Notes under the pieces: model-generated | The model's input: only the letters and a program-made list of their open reading frames with translations | The model's database searches: none | What the model was told of the DNA's origin: nothing | Translations under genes and position numbers: made by a program | Assembly (NCBI RefSeq): GCF_044068625.1 | Contig: NZ_JBIPKH010000011.1 | Coordinates: forward strand, 30,734 to 94,733 | Source: Desulfurivibrio sp044068625 | GTDB taxonomy: Bacteria > Desulfobacterota > Desulfobulbia > Desulfobulbales > Desulfurivibrionaceae | Reading direction: 5' to 3' | Length of the DNA: 64,000 bases | Part shown: piece by piece, positions 38,850-47,099 of the stretch | Layout: every line of letters begins with the position of its first letter | Numbering within the stretch: position 1 is the first letter of the stretch

Positions 38850-39173
38850 ATGGAATGTCAGCGTTTTCAGAAGTTGATTAGAAACTGGTATTTTCAGGTC
38901 CAGAGTGAAGCCATGGCTCCGGCTCGGATGGTTCTCTTCATGGAGAAGCACCTTGCCGAATGCCCCATCTGTCTGGCGGATACCCGGGTTAAGGAGGAGG
39001 TGCAACGGATCACCGCCTTTGTGCTGCCGGAGGTAAAAACTCGTAAACCCTCGGAAGATGAGGATGACGAGCTTATCGAGGATCGTGCCGGGGAGGATAA
39101 GTCCGAGGATGAAGATGAGTCCGAGGATGAAGATGAGGAGCTGGACGAGGAAGACGAGGAGGACGAAATCTGA
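38850..39173 (+). CDS. Small protein with ZAS-like zinc finger and highly acidic tail
   Basis: 107 residues from the ATG at 38850 (an upstream ATG would overlap selC). Residues 1-55 contain EKHLAECPICLADTRVKEEV, i.e. H-x3-C-x2-C, the zinc-binding motif of anti-sigma (ZAS) domains. Residues about 65-107 are almost pure Glu/Asp (EDEDESEDEDEELDEEDEED). There is no transmembrane segment, unlike most ZAS anti-sigma factors, and no sigma factor gene beside it. Family unknown to me; likely a soluble regulator or nucleic-acid mimic. Followed by a strong terminator. Confidence 0.7.
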   Translation: MECQRFQKLIRNWYFQVQSEAMAPARMVLFMEKHLAECPICLADTRVKEEVQRITAFVLPEVKTRKPSEDEDDELIEDRAGEDKSEDEDESEDEDEELDEEDEEDEI

Positions 39174-39198
39174 TCCGTCCCGTTTGCTCCGGGGCATG

Positions 39199-39236
39199 AA
39201 AAAGCCCGCCTTCCAGCATGGGAAGGCGGGCTTTTT
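39199..39236. terminator. Bidirectional rho-independent terminator
   Basis: AAAAAGCCCGCCTTCC-AGCATG-GGAAGGCGGGCTTTTT: 11-bp GC stem, flanked by A-run and T-run, serving the acidic protein on plus and tRNA-Met on minus. Confidence 0.92.
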
Positions 39237-39269
39237 ATATGGTAACCGGCGCGCGGCCGGATAATGCGT

Positions 39270-39346
39270 TGGTGGCGATGCAGGGACTTGAACCCCGGAC
39301 TCTGCGGATATGAGCCGCATGCTCTAACCAACTGAGCTACATCGCC
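39270..39346 (-). tRNA. tRNA-Met (anticodon CAU, elongator-like)
   Basis: Minus strand begins GGCGATGTAGCTCAGTTGG and ends CATCGCC-A-CCA. Anticodon loop CTCATAT (CAU) with TGCGG/CCGCA stem; T loop GGTTCAAGTCC. GGCGATG pairs fully with CATCGCC, unlike the C1-A72 mismatch of initiator tRNA, so elongator Met (or lysidine-modified Ile) is more likely. CCA is encoded. Confidence 0.93.
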
Positions 39347-39358
39347 GTGGAGAGGGTC

Positions 39359-39387
39359 TATATGGTAAATTTCGCCGGAATTGTCAA
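39359..39387 (-). promoter_or_regulatory. Promoter of tRNA-Met
   Basis: Minus strand TTGACA (39387-39382), 17-nt spacer, CATATA (39364-39359), followed by the tRNA 13 nt on. Confidence 0.65.
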
Positions 39388-39428
39388 CCAGAAATCGGCG
39401 GACCTGGGCCTCATTTCCGCTCCGGCAT

Positions 39429-39462
39429 AAAAAAAGGAAGAAGGATGCAGCATCCTTCTTCC
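39429..39462 (-). terminator. Terminator of dsrC
   Basis: GGAAGAAGGATGC and GCATCCTTCTTCC form a perfect 13-bp stem around one base (39436-39462); on the minus strand it is followed by seven T. Confidence 0.9.
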
Positions 39463-39506
39463 CGTAACACGCGAAACTAAGTAAGGTCGCGGTTTAAGCG
39501 CGGGCC

Positions 39507-39827
39507 TTATACACAGCCGGTGGGCTTCGGCAGGCCGGCCATCTTGCAGGCTCCCTTACCCGGTCCGGAGGGGAACAGCTCGTAGATCCGCTTCAGCGGG
39601 TAGCCGGTGGTCTTGGAGAGAATCCGAACCATGGGGGCGATCCCGTTCTTCTTGAAGTACTCCTGCAGGATGTCGATGATCTTGCGATGCTCATCGGTCA
39701 ACTCATCGATACCTTCGATGCTTTTGACGTAGTCAACCCACTCCTGGCTCCACTCTTCCATCCCTTTGGTCAGGAAGCCGTCTTCGTCCACATTGAAGGT
39801 TTTACCCTTATGCTCGATGGTGGCCAT
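39507..39827 (-). CDS. dsrC: DsrC/TusE family sulfur carrier protein
   Basis: 106 residues, starting MATIEHKGKTFNVDEDGFLTKG and ending GKGACKMAGLPKPTGCV. The flexible C-terminal arm has both conserved cysteines, Cys95-ish in GACKMAG and the penultimate Cys, as needed for DsrC to form the trisulfide with DsrAB during dissimilatory sulfite reduction; TusE of tRNA thiolation has only the latter. The gene is alone, with promoter and terminator, as is common for highly expressed dsrC in sulfate reducers. GGAGGAG precedes the ATG. Confidence 0.95.
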   Translation of the reverse strand: MATIEHKGKTFNVDEDGFLTKGMEEWSQEWVDYVKSIEGIDELTDEHRKIIDILQEYFKKNGIAPMVRILSKTTGYPLKRIYELFPSGPGKGACKMAGLPKPTGCV

Positions 39828-39897
39828 TGTCTCCTCCTTAGCTAATAGTTTAATCTAATATGAAAAACATCCATTTGCCTACTGAGTAAGATGTCGT

Positions 39898-39926
39898 TTC
39901 TTACTATATGCCATTTCCTTTGTCAA
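39898..39926 (-). promoter_or_regulatory. Promoter of dsrC
   Basis: Minus strand TTGACA (39926-39921), 17-nt spacer, TAAGAA (39903-39898), about 70 nt before the start codon. Confidence 0.5.
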
Positions 39927-39990
39927 GCGATGGCGCCCGCTTTTTTTGGTGGCAACCCCTTTGCTTCGCCCTTGGGGGTTTAGTGTTATT

Positions 39991-41598
39991 TTATTTAATT
40001 ATAACAGTATCTTTTGCCCAATTTTTGTCATCGTGAGTCGGGTGGTCGATATTGTAGTGCAGGCCCCGGGATTCTTTGCGGAGAATCGCGCAGCGGACGA
40101 TCAGTTCGGCCACCAGGCTGATATTGCGTAATTCAATCAGGTCGGGGGTCAGTAGATAGTCGCGGTAGTGGCGCTCCACCTCGGCGGTGATCGGTTGCAG
40201 CCGCTCCTGGACCAGATTGAGTCGTTTTTCGCTGCGGACGATTCCGACATAGTTCCACATCAGGCGGCGAATCTGATCCCAGTTATGGCTGATCAGCACC
40301 GCTTCGGCCAGGGGCTCGGCTTGCCCGGCCCGCCAGGGGGGCGGTGGTGGTGGTTGCCGGGCGGCCAGCCGGGGCCAGTCCCGTTCACACTGCTCCCAGG
40401 CTCGCTGGGCGTACACCACCGCTTCCAGCAGGGAGTTGCTGGCCAAACGATTGGCCCCGTGCAGGCCGGTGCAGGCCGTTTCCCCCAGCACATAGAGATT
40501 TTCCAGATTGCTGCGCCCCTGCAGGTCGCTGACCACCCCCCCGCACATGTAGTGGGCCGCCGGCACCACCGGGATCGGCTCCTTGGTGATATCGATCCCC
40601 AGCCCCAGGCAGGTCTGATAGATGGTGGGAAAACGCTTGATCAGAAAAGCGGCGGGTTGGTGGGTGATGTCGAGGTAGACGCAATCATCGCCGCTGGCTT
40701 TCAGCTCCAGGTCGATGGCCCGGGCGACGGTGTCGCGGGTGGCCAGATCGCCGCGGGGGTCGTACTTGGCCATGAAGGGATGGCCGTGGCGATCGATCAG
40801 TCGTCCCCCCTCCCCCCTTACCGCTTCGGAGATCAAAAAGTTTTTGGTTCGGTGGTGGTAGAGGCAGGTGGGGTGGAACTGGACGAACTCCAGATTGGCC
40901 ACCCGGGCCCCGGCCCGGTAAGCCATGGCGATGCCGTCGCCGGTGGCGATGTCGGGGTTGGTGGTATAGAGATAAACCTTGCCGCTGCCGCCGGTGCAGA
41001 GCACCGTGACTCGGGCGCTCCAGCTCTCCACCTGCTGGCTGTCCCGATTGAAGACGTAGGCGCCGAAACAGTGGTCGCTGTAGGGCGTGCTTGCGGCAAG
41101 ACCGATTTTGGAGCCGATCAGCAGGTCCACGGCCAGGTGGTTTTCCAGGATGGTGATGCGGGGGTCGGCGGAGGCCTGTCGCAGCAGGCTCTCCTCGATC
41201 CGGCTGCCGGTCCGATCCATGGCGTGGGCGATCCGGCGGGCGGAGTGGCCCCCCTCCCTGGCCAGGTCCAGTTCGCCATGATCCGGCTCGGCCCTTTGGA
41301 AATCGACCCCCAGGGCCATCAGCTCACGGATCCGCTCCGGGCCGCTTTCCACTACCATCCGGACCACCTCGGGATGGCAGAGGCCGTCGCCGGCGGTGAG
41401 GGTGTCCTGCATGTGGGCGGCGAAGGAGTCGGTGGGGTCCAGCACTGCGGCGATCCCTCCCTGGGCCAGGTTGGTGGCACTGTCCAGCTTCTGTTTCTTG
41501 GTGATCAGGGTGACCCGGCCCAGCCGGGCCGCCTTCAGGGCGAAGGAGAGGCCGGAGATGCCGCTGCCGATGATCAGAAAATCGGTCTGCTGTTCCAA
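39991..41598 (-). CDS. nadB: L-aspartate oxidase
   Basis: 535 residues. FAD-binding IGSGISGLSFALKAARLG at residue 10, substrate/FAD region EGGHSARRIAHAMDRTG, HPTCLYHHRTKNFLISEAVRGEGG, and the conserved ETACTGLHGANRLASNSLLEAVVYA. It oxidises aspartate to iminoaspartate, the first step of NAD synthesis, using fumarate or O2 as acceptor. nadA and nadC are not adjacent. Divergent from the HAD gene at 41683. Confidence 0.95.
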   Translation of the reverse strand: MEQQTDFLIIGSGISGLSFALKAARLGRVTLITKKQKLDSATNLAQGGIAAVLDPTDSFAAHMQDTLTAGDGLCHPEVVRMVVESGPERIRELMALGVDFQRAEPDHGELDLAREGGHSARRIAHAMDRTGSRIEESLLRQASADPRITILENHLAVDLLIGSKIGLAASTPYSDHCFGAYVFNRDSQQVESWSARVTVLCTGGSGKVYLYTTNPDIATGDGIAMAYRAGARVANLEFVQFHPTCLYHHRTKNFLISEAVRGEGGRLIDRHGHPFMAKYDPRGDLATRDTVARAIDLELKASGDDCVYLDITHQPAAFLIKRFPTIYQTCLGLGIDITKEPIPVVPAAHYMCGGVVSDLQGRSNLENLYVLGETACTGLHGANRLASNSLLEAVVYAQRAWEQCERDWPRLAARQPPPPPPWRAGQAEPLAEAVLISHNWDQIRRLMWNYVGIVRSEKRLNLVQERLQPITAEVERHYRDYLLTPDLIELRNISLVAELIVRCAILRKESRGLHYNIDHPTHDDKNWAKDTVIIK

Positions 41599-41682
41599 GG
41601 CGTTGCAATCCTCCCGTGATCTGGTACGCTACTCACCGTTTTGTGGCGCCACTTTCTTTATACACAATACCGGGCCTGGTCG

Positions 41683-42312
41683 ATGAGCGAAATCAAATTG
41701 GTGGTTTTTGACTGTGACGGAGTGATGTTTGATTCCCGGGGGGCCAATCGGGAGTATTACAACCAGATCCGGCTCCATTTCGGGCGCCCCCCCATGGATG
41801 AGGAGGAGCTGGACTATGTGCACATGCACCAGGTGAACGATTCGATCCGCCATCTGTTCCGCGACTATCCAGCCGAGCTGCCCGCCGTTGACCGCTACCG
41901 CCGGGAGTTGGACTACCGGCCCTTCCTGCGCTATATGCACATGGAACCGGACCTGCCCCGGTTTCTCGATTATCTGCGGCCCCACCGCAAAACCGCGATC
42001 AGCACCAACCGCACCACCACCATGGCCATGGTCTTAAGCATCTTCAAGCTGACCGCCTGTTTCGACCGGGTGGTGACCGCCCAGGATGTGGCCAATCCCA
42101 AGCCCCATCCCGAGGCCCTGGAGCGGATCATGACCGACCTGGGGGTGGCCGCGGCGCAAACCATCTATATCGGCGACTCCCAGGTTGACCGGGACCACAC
42201 CGCCGCCGCCGGGGTGCCGCTGATCGCCTTTAAAAATCCGGCTCTGGAGGCCGAATACCACGTGACCAGTTTCATGGAGATCATCGACCTGCCCCCCTTT
42301 CAGGAGAAGTGA
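41683..42312 (+). CDS. HAD-superfamily phosphatase (phosphoglycolate phosphatase-like)
   Basis: 209 residues with HAD motif I VVFDCDGVMFDSR, motif II AISTNRTT, motif III/IV KPHPEALERI and YIGDSQVDRDHTAAAG. The helical cap between motifs I and II places it in the phosphoglycolate phosphatase-like group; exact substrate unknown. The ATG at 41683 lies 14 codons inside a TTG-started frame. Followed by a coupled gene. Confidence 0.88.
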   Translation: MSEIKLVVFDCDGVMFDSRGANREYYNQIRLHFGRPPMDEEELDYVHMHQVNDSIRHLFRDYPAELPAVDRYRRELDYRPFLRYMHMEPDLPRFLDYLRPHRKTAISTNRTTTMAMVLSIFKLTACFDRVVTAQDVANPKPHPEALERIMTDLGVAAAQTIYIGDSQVDRDHTAAAGVPLIAFKNPALEAEYHVTSFMEIIDLPPFQEK

Positions 42313-42314
42313 AG

Positions 42315-42812
42315 ATGAAGCTGGAGAATGCCCACCTGGTGCTGGTGCTGGCCCCGGACCTGGAGCGGGCCGCCGAGCTGGTTTTACGCTTTTTCGCCCG
42401 CACCCAGCTGGTGCGCTATGACCGGGTGGAGGTGGATCGGGATAACTCCTGTTCCGCGGCCCACCCCGAGTTTAAGGCCCGGTTGGAGGAAGGGGTGGCG
42501 ACCAACCGCCGGGTTCTGGCTGAAATAATGGCTGAACTGAAGGTGGTGGGAGTCCGCTCCCTGGATGACCTGGCCCAGCTGCCCCAAGGCTATCAGAGTA
42601 AGCTGGTCCACACCGCCGCCCACCTGTTGGATGGTTTTTTCGGAATCGACAGCGCCTTTTTCAACCTGGTGGAAGATTCCCACTGGCTCTCCGAGCCGCT
42701 GGCTGGGGAAATCGGCCAGAATCCCGAGGATTATCACCTGCTGCAGGTCAGGGCCGAGATCGCGGTTGGCCAACAGCGGCTGGTCAGTACCATGCGCAAG
42801 TTTGAGAGTTAA
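42315..42812 (+). CDS. Conserved hypothetical protein
   Basis: 165 residues from ATG 42315, 2 nt after the HAD stop (GTG at 42309 overlaps it and is possible). Mixed helix-rich sequence MKLENAHLVLVLAPDLERAAE...GYQSKLVHTAAHLLDGFFGIDSAFFNLVEDSHWLSE with no motif I recognise, no signal peptide and no transmembrane segment. Translational coupling with the phosphatase suggests a related role. Confidence 0.7.
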   Translation: MKLENAHLVLVLAPDLERAAELVLRFFARTQLVRYDRVEVDRDNSCSAAHPEFKARLEEGVATNRRVLAEIMAELKVVGVRSLDDLAQLPQGYQSKLVHTAAHLLDGFFGIDSAFFNLVEDSHWLSEPLAGEIGQNPEDYHLLQVRAEIAVGQQRLVSTMRKFES

Positions 42813-42839
42813 GCGCCCTCTTGGCGGCCCGCCCCGGGA

Positions 42840-43106
42840 TCAATCGTGGTGGTGGTGATGATGGTGATGGTGCTGACCCCCGCTGCCCGGGGAAGGTCCG
42901 CCGGCCCGGGTCAGGGCCTCCGAGAGTAGCCGGTCCACCTCTTCCAGCAGTTCCGCGGCCCGGTCGATCAGGGTGGCCGGCTCCTTACAGCCCTCGGCGC
43001 GGGCGGCGGCGCTCCATTTACGGAACTCGGCGGCATGGCCCTGATTGTGTTCAATCCAGTGGGGCAGCAAGACCCGCAGTTTCTCCACTACCTGTTTTTC
43101 CGTCAT
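42840..43106 (-). CDS. Small helical protein with nine-histidine C-terminal tail
   Basis: 88 residues. An amphipathic helical body (VVEKLRVLLPHWIEHNQGHAAEFRKWSAAARAEG, LIDRAAELLEEVDRLLSEAL) is followed by a Gly/Pro linker and a run of nine His ending in Asp. Such tails bind Ni, Co or Zn. It overlaps the cooT stop by 4 nt (ATGA), so it is translated with the nickel protein. Most likely a nickel store or chaperone; function is inferred. Confidence 0.8.
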   Translation of the reverse strand: MTEKQVVEKLRVLLPHWIEHNQGHAAEFRKWSAAARAEGCKEPATLIDRAAELLEEVDRLLSEALTRAGGPSPGSGGQHHHHHHHHHD

Positions 43107-43297
43107 GGTTTCCCCCTGAGTATAACCTTGCCGGCCAGAAAGTCGATGCTGGCCACCAGCACCCCCTCGACCACCCGCGGCGCTTCAAACAAGGTGTCGA
43201 TTCTGACGCCGTTTTCCACGGCCTCCAGTAGCGAGGCCTGCTCCGCCACCAGCTCTTCCCGTCCATCTTTTTCCAGCAAAACCGTCATCTGGCACAC
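43103..43297 (-). CDS. cooT: CooT family nickel-binding protein
   Basis: 64 residues: MCQMTVLLEKDGREELV...VVEGVLVASIDFLAGKVILRGKP. The N-terminal Cys2 and the IDFLAGKVIL end are the CooT signature; CooT of Rhodospirillum rubrum is a nickel chaperone for CO dehydrogenase. Start codon is GTG at 43297 with AGGAAGGG upstream. Coupled to the His9 protein. The RACo-type corrinoid activator at 48711 gives a plausible CODH/ACS context, although no CODH gene is in the window. Confidence 0.88.
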   Translation of the reverse strand: MCQMTVLLEKDGREELVAEQASLLEAVENGVRIDTLFEAPRVVEGVLVASIDFLAGKVILRGKP

Positions 43298-43419
43298 GTT
43301 GCCCTTCCTCCACGGTTGAAACTATTGCGTCCCGGCGGCGACACGGATATTCTGGCCCCCAATTGCAACTACCATTAAGAGATACAAAAAAGCGTTAACC
43401 AGTGCAACAGGTAAGCCAT

Positions 43420-43854
43420 ATGCTGCTGCCGGATTTTCAACTGAGCCGCCGGATTTTAAGCCCCGACCCCCGCACCGGGGCCCTGCCGGTGATCGCCGTG
43501 GTTGGTCTCTCCCCCAAAAGTGAGCGCCCCAGCAATATGGTTGCCCGTTATCTGCTGGCCCAGGGGTTCAAGGTGATCCCGGTCAATCCCGGCCAGAGGG
43601 AAATTCTCGCCCAGCCCTGCTATCCCGAGCTGGCAGCCATTGGCCGACCGGTGGATATAGTGGTGATCTTCCGCCGCTCCGAGCAGGTGTTGTCGGTGGT
43701 GCGGGAAGCGATCGGCCTGGGGGCGAAAACGGTCTGGCTGCAGGAGGGGATCATCAATCAGGAGGCCGCCGCCCTGGCCGAGGCCGCCGGATTGGCGGTG
43801 ATCATGGATCGCTGCATCAAAACCGTTCATGAAGCCCTGGGCCTGAGTTCCTGA
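43420..43854 (+). CDS. CoA-binding domain protein (YccU type)
   Basis: 144 residues from ATG 43420 (AGGTAAG upstream; a GTG at 43402 is possible). Rossmann-like CoA-binding fold: VIAVVGLSPKSERPSNMVARYLLAQGFKVIPVNPGQREILAQPCYPEL, then KTVWLQEGIINQEAAALAEAAGLAVIMDRCIKTVH, as in YccU-type single-domain proteins. Binds CoA or a related nucleotide; role unknown. Divergent from cooT. Confidence 0.85.
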   Translation: MLLPDFQLSRRILSPDPRTGALPVIAVVGLSPKSERPSNMVARYLLAQGFKVIPVNPGQREILAQPCYPELAAIGRPVDIVVIFRRSEQVLSVVREAIGLGAKTVWLQEGIINQEAAALAEAAGLAVIMDRCIKTVHEALGLSS

Positions 43855-43874
43855 GGGACGCTCGCTCCGGGGTT

Positions 43875-43907
43875 AAGTCAACCACCCCACGGGTTGCTTG
43901 ACTTTTC
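43875..43907 (+). terminator. Probable terminator after CoA-binding protein
   Basis: AAGTCAA/TTGACTT outer stem and ACCC/GGGT inner stem, followed by TTCC; weak T-run. Confidence 0.5.
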
Positions 43908-43998
43908 CTGGTTATTGCGCTAAAAATCCACCTTTTTGGGCGAACCGAGGCCGGTTGCGGCCCCTCCCTTTTACTTCGCGAAAAGGACATATTTTTCT

Positions 43999-45255
43999 AT
44001 GCAGGCCCTGAAAGGCTTTAAGGATATCTTGCCCGATGAGGTGGTGATCTGGCAGCGGGTTGAGGAGAAGGCCCGGGATATTTTCCAGCGCTTCGGCTTC
44101 GAGGAGATCAAGGTGCCGATCCTGGAGAGGACCGAACTCTTTGCCCGCTCCATCGGCGAGGCCACCGATATCGTCGAAAAGGAGATGTACACCTTCACCG
44201 ACCGCAACGGCGAGTCGCTGACCATGCGCCCCGAGGGGACCGCTCCGGTACTCCGCGCCTTTATCGAGCACGCCCTCCATCTGCGCCGGCCCGTGAGCCG
44301 GCTTTTCACCATCGGCCCGATGTTTCGCCATGAACGGCCGCAGAAGGGGCGGTTGCGCCAGTTCCACCAGCTCAGTGTCGAGGCCCTGGGGGCCGACCAC
44401 CCCCGGCTGGATGCCGAAGTGATCGCCATGGCCTGGCTGCTGGCCGTCGAGCTGGAGTTGACGGTCAGCCTGGAGCTCAACTCCCTGGGCTGTCCCGAGT
44501 GCCGGCCCGACTACCGTCGGCAGTTGGTCGATTATCTCCAGGCCCGCCGGGAGCAGCTGTGCGATGATTGCAAGCGCCGCGCAAGCAGCAATCCTTTGCG
44601 GGTGCTTGACTGCAAGAGCGCCAACTGCCGCCGGATCAATGCCGACGCGCCCTCCATTCTCGACGCCCTTTGCGGACCTTGCCGGCAGCACCTGGAGGCG
44701 GTGCGCCATGATCTTGACGCCCTGGCGATCCCCTACCGCCTGAACCCCTTTATGGTCCGGGGCCTGGATTACTACAACCGCACCACCTTCGAGCTGCTCA
44801 CCGACGCTCTGGGGGCCCAAAGCGCGGTGGGGGCCGGCGGGCGTTACGACGGGCTGATCAAACAGCTGGGCGGCCAGGATCTGCCCGGGATCGGCTTTGC
44901 CATGGGGATGGAGCGGCTGGTACTGCTGATCCAGGAGCGGCAACAGATCACCCCCGTCGGGCCCGATCTGTTCATCGCCTGCCTGGGCGAACCCGCCGCC
45001 GCTTACGGCTTCACCCTGCTCCATCAGTGCCGGAGCCGGGGTTTGCGGGCGGCGATGGATCTGCAGGGCCGGGGCCTCAAAAGTCAGATGAAGCAGGCCG
45101 ATCGCCTGGGAGCCCGCCGGGTTCTGATCCTGGGCGAGGATGAACTTAACCAGGGGCGGGCGGTGTTGCGGGACATGACCGACAAGAGCGAAAAAAGCGT
45201 GGTCCTCAGCGATGACCAGGGCGAGCTGCTTTCAGCCCTGGCCGGGACCAACTGA
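43999..45255 (+). CDS. hisS: Histidyl-tRNA synthetase
   Basis: 418 residues from ATG 43999, starting MQALKGFKDILPDEVVIWQ. Class II motif 2 in GPMFRHERPQKGRLRQFHQL, histidine-specific RGLDYYNRTTFE and GGRYDGLIKQLGG, and a C-terminal anticodon domain. A Cys-rich insert (CPECRPDYRR...CDDCKRR...CKSANCRR...CGPC) typical of many bacterial HisRS is present. 53 nt before aspS, as in many bacteria (hisS-aspS operon). Confidence 0.97.
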   Translation: MQALKGFKDILPDEVVIWQRVEEKARDIFQRFGFEEIKVPILERTELFARSIGEATDIVEKEMYTFTDRNGESLTMRPEGTAPVLRAFIEHALHLRRPVSRLFTIGPMFRHERPQKGRLRQFHQLSVEALGADHPRLDAEVIAMAWLLAVELELTVSLELNSLGCPECRPDYRRQLVDYLQARREQLCDDCKRRASSNPLRVLDCKSANCRRINADAPSILDALCGPCRQHLEAVRHDLDALAIPYRLNPFMVRGLDYYNRTTFELLTDALGAQSAVGAGGRYDGLIKQLGGQDLPGIGFAMGMERLVLLIQERQQITPVGPDLFIACLGEPAAAYGFTLLHQCRSRGLRAAMDLQGRGLKSQMKQADRLGARRVLILGEDELNQGRAVLRDMTDKSEKSVVLSDDQGELLSALAGTN

Positions 45256-45308
45256 AACGGTTTCGATTTTCTAATTTATTGATCTCAATATAAAAAGGAG
45301 TCTTCTCC

Positions 45309-47099
45309 ATGGAATCCATGGGTACCCTCAAACGCACTCATCACTGCAGCATCCTCAACAAGGGCAATATCGGCGAGGAGGTCACCCTGATGGGCTGGGT
45401 GCTGCGCCGCCGCGACCATGGCGGGGTGATCTTCATCGATCTGCGGGATCGCCGGGGGATCACCCAGGTGGTGTTCAACCCCGAGATCAACCCCCAGGTC
45501 CACGCCAAGGCCCATGCCCTGCGCAGCGAGTGGGTGCTGGCGGTGAAGGGCAGAGTGGCGGCCCGGCCCGAGGGGATGACCAATCCTAAGCTGGCCACCG
45601 GCGAGATCGAGGTGATGGTCAGCGAGCTGCGGATCCTGAACCAGAGTCAGACCCCGCCCTTTCCCCTGGATGAAGAGGTCGAGGTGGCAGATACCCTGCG
45701 TCTCAAGTACCGCTATCTCGACCTGCGCCGGCCGGCCATGGCCGCCAACATGGTGCTGCGCCACACCGTCTCCCAGGCCATCCGTGCCTACCTCAACGGC
45801 CAGGATTTTCTGGAGATCGAAACCCCGGTGCTGACCCGTTCCACCCCGGAGGGAGCCCGCGATTACCTGGTGCCCAGCCGGGTCAACCCGGGCCGTTTCT
45901 TCGCCCTGCCCCAATCGCCCCAGCTTTTCAAGCAGTTGCTGATGGTGGCGGGGATGGATCGTTACTACCAGATTGTGCGCTGCTTTCGTGACGAGGATCT
46001 GCGGGCCGATCGTCAGCCCGAATTCACCCAGGTCGACTTCGAGCTCTCCTTCATCGACGAGGAGGATATCTATCTGGTGGCCGAGGGGATGATGCGCGAG
46101 GTGTTCCAGGCCGCCCTGGGGGTGGAGCTCTCCCCCCCCTTCCCCCGGATCACCTACGGCGAAGCCATGGCCCGCTTTGGCACCGATCGCCCCGATATGC
46201 GCTTCGGCCTGGAACTGGTGGAGCTGACCGAGATCGTCAAAAATTGCGGCCTGCAGGTGTTCCGCAATATCGTCGAACAGGGCGGGATGATCAAAAGTAT
46301 CAACGCCAAGGGTTGCGCCCACTACTCCCGCAAGGATCTCGACGATCTCACCGCCTATGCCGGCCAGTTCGGCGCCAAAGGTTTGGCCTGGGTTAAGATC
46401 AAGGCCGACGGCCAGTGGCAATCACCCATCGCCAAGTTTTTCACCCCCGAGGAGCAGGCCGCCATGGTGGCCGCCCTGGGCGCCGAAGCCGATGATCTAC
46501 TCTTCTTTGTCGCCGATCAGCCGGGGGTGGTTCACCAGGCCCTCTCGGAGTTGCGCCTGGAGCTGGCCCGGCGGGAAAAGCTGGTCAGCAGGGATGATTT
46601 CTCCTTTGTCTGGGTCACCGATTTTCCCCTCCTGGAGTACGATCATGAGGCCAAACGCCACGTGGCCGTCCACCACCCCTTCACCGCCCCCGTGGAGGAG
46701 GATCTGCCCCTGCTGGCCACTGAGCCGGGCAAGGTGCGGAGTCGGGCTTACGATCTGGTGCTCAACGGCACCGAGATCGGTGGCGGTTCGATCCGGATCC
46801 ACCGCAAGGATCTTCAGGAGACGGTTTTTGCCGCCCTGGGGATCACCCCCGAGGAGATCAAGGACAAATTCGACTTCCTGGTTCAGGCCCTGGAACTGGG
46901 AGCCCCGCCCCATGGGGGGATGGCCTTCGGACTGGATCGGTTGCTGATGATTCTGGCCGGCCGCGACTCGATCCGTGACGTGATCGCCTTCCCCAAAACC
47001 CAGAAGGCGACCTGCCCCCTTACCGAAGCCCCCTCGTCGGTGGCCCGTAAACAGTTGACCGAGCTGGGCTTGCGCCCGGATTGGAAGGAGCAAGTATAA
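45309..47099 (+). CDS. aspS: Aspartyl-tRNA synthetase
   Basis: 596 residues, bacterial-type: N-terminal OB fold (EEVTLMGWVLRRRDHGGVIFIDLRDRRG), class II motif 2 (YYQIVRCFRDEDLRADRQPEFTQVD), GAD insert domain (RPDMRFGLELVELTEIVKNCGLQVF) and motif 3 (GGMAFGLDRLLMILAGRDSIRDVIAFPK). AAAAGGAG precedes the ATG. Its stop overlaps the next start by one base (TAATG). Confidence 0.97.
   Translation: MESMGTLKRTHHCSILNKGNIGEEVTLMGWVLRRRDHGGVIFIDLRDRRGITQVVFNPEINPQVHAKAHALRSEWVLAVKGRVAARPEGMTNPKLATGEIEVMVSELRILNQSQTPPFPLDEEVEVADTLRLKYRYLDLRRPAMAANMVLRHTVSQAIRAYLNGQDFLEIETPVLTRSTPEGARDYLVPSRVNPGRFFALPQSPQLFKQLLMVAGMDRYYQIVRCFRDEDLRADRQPEFTQVDFELSFIDEEDIYLVAEGMMREVFQAALGVELSPPFPRITYGEAMARFGTDRPDMRFGLELVELTEIVKNCGLQVFRNIVEQGGMIKSINAKGCAHYSRKDLDDLTAYAGQFGAKGLAWVKIKADGQWQSPIAKFFTPEEQAAMVAALGAEADDLLFFVADQPGVVHQALSELRLELARREKLVSRDDFSFVWVTDFPLLEYDHEAKRHVAVHHPFTAPVEEDLPLLATEPGKVRSRAYDLVLNGTEIGGGSIRIHRKDLQETVFAALGITPEEIKDKFDFLVQALELGAPPHGGMAFGLDRLLMILAGRDSIRDVIAFPKTQKATCPLTEAPSSVARKQLTELGLRPDWKEQV

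Noticed and set aside
42821..43319. Plus-strand frames opposite cooT and the His9 gene
   Set aside because: Antisense shadows; CooT homology and ribosome sites support the minus strand.
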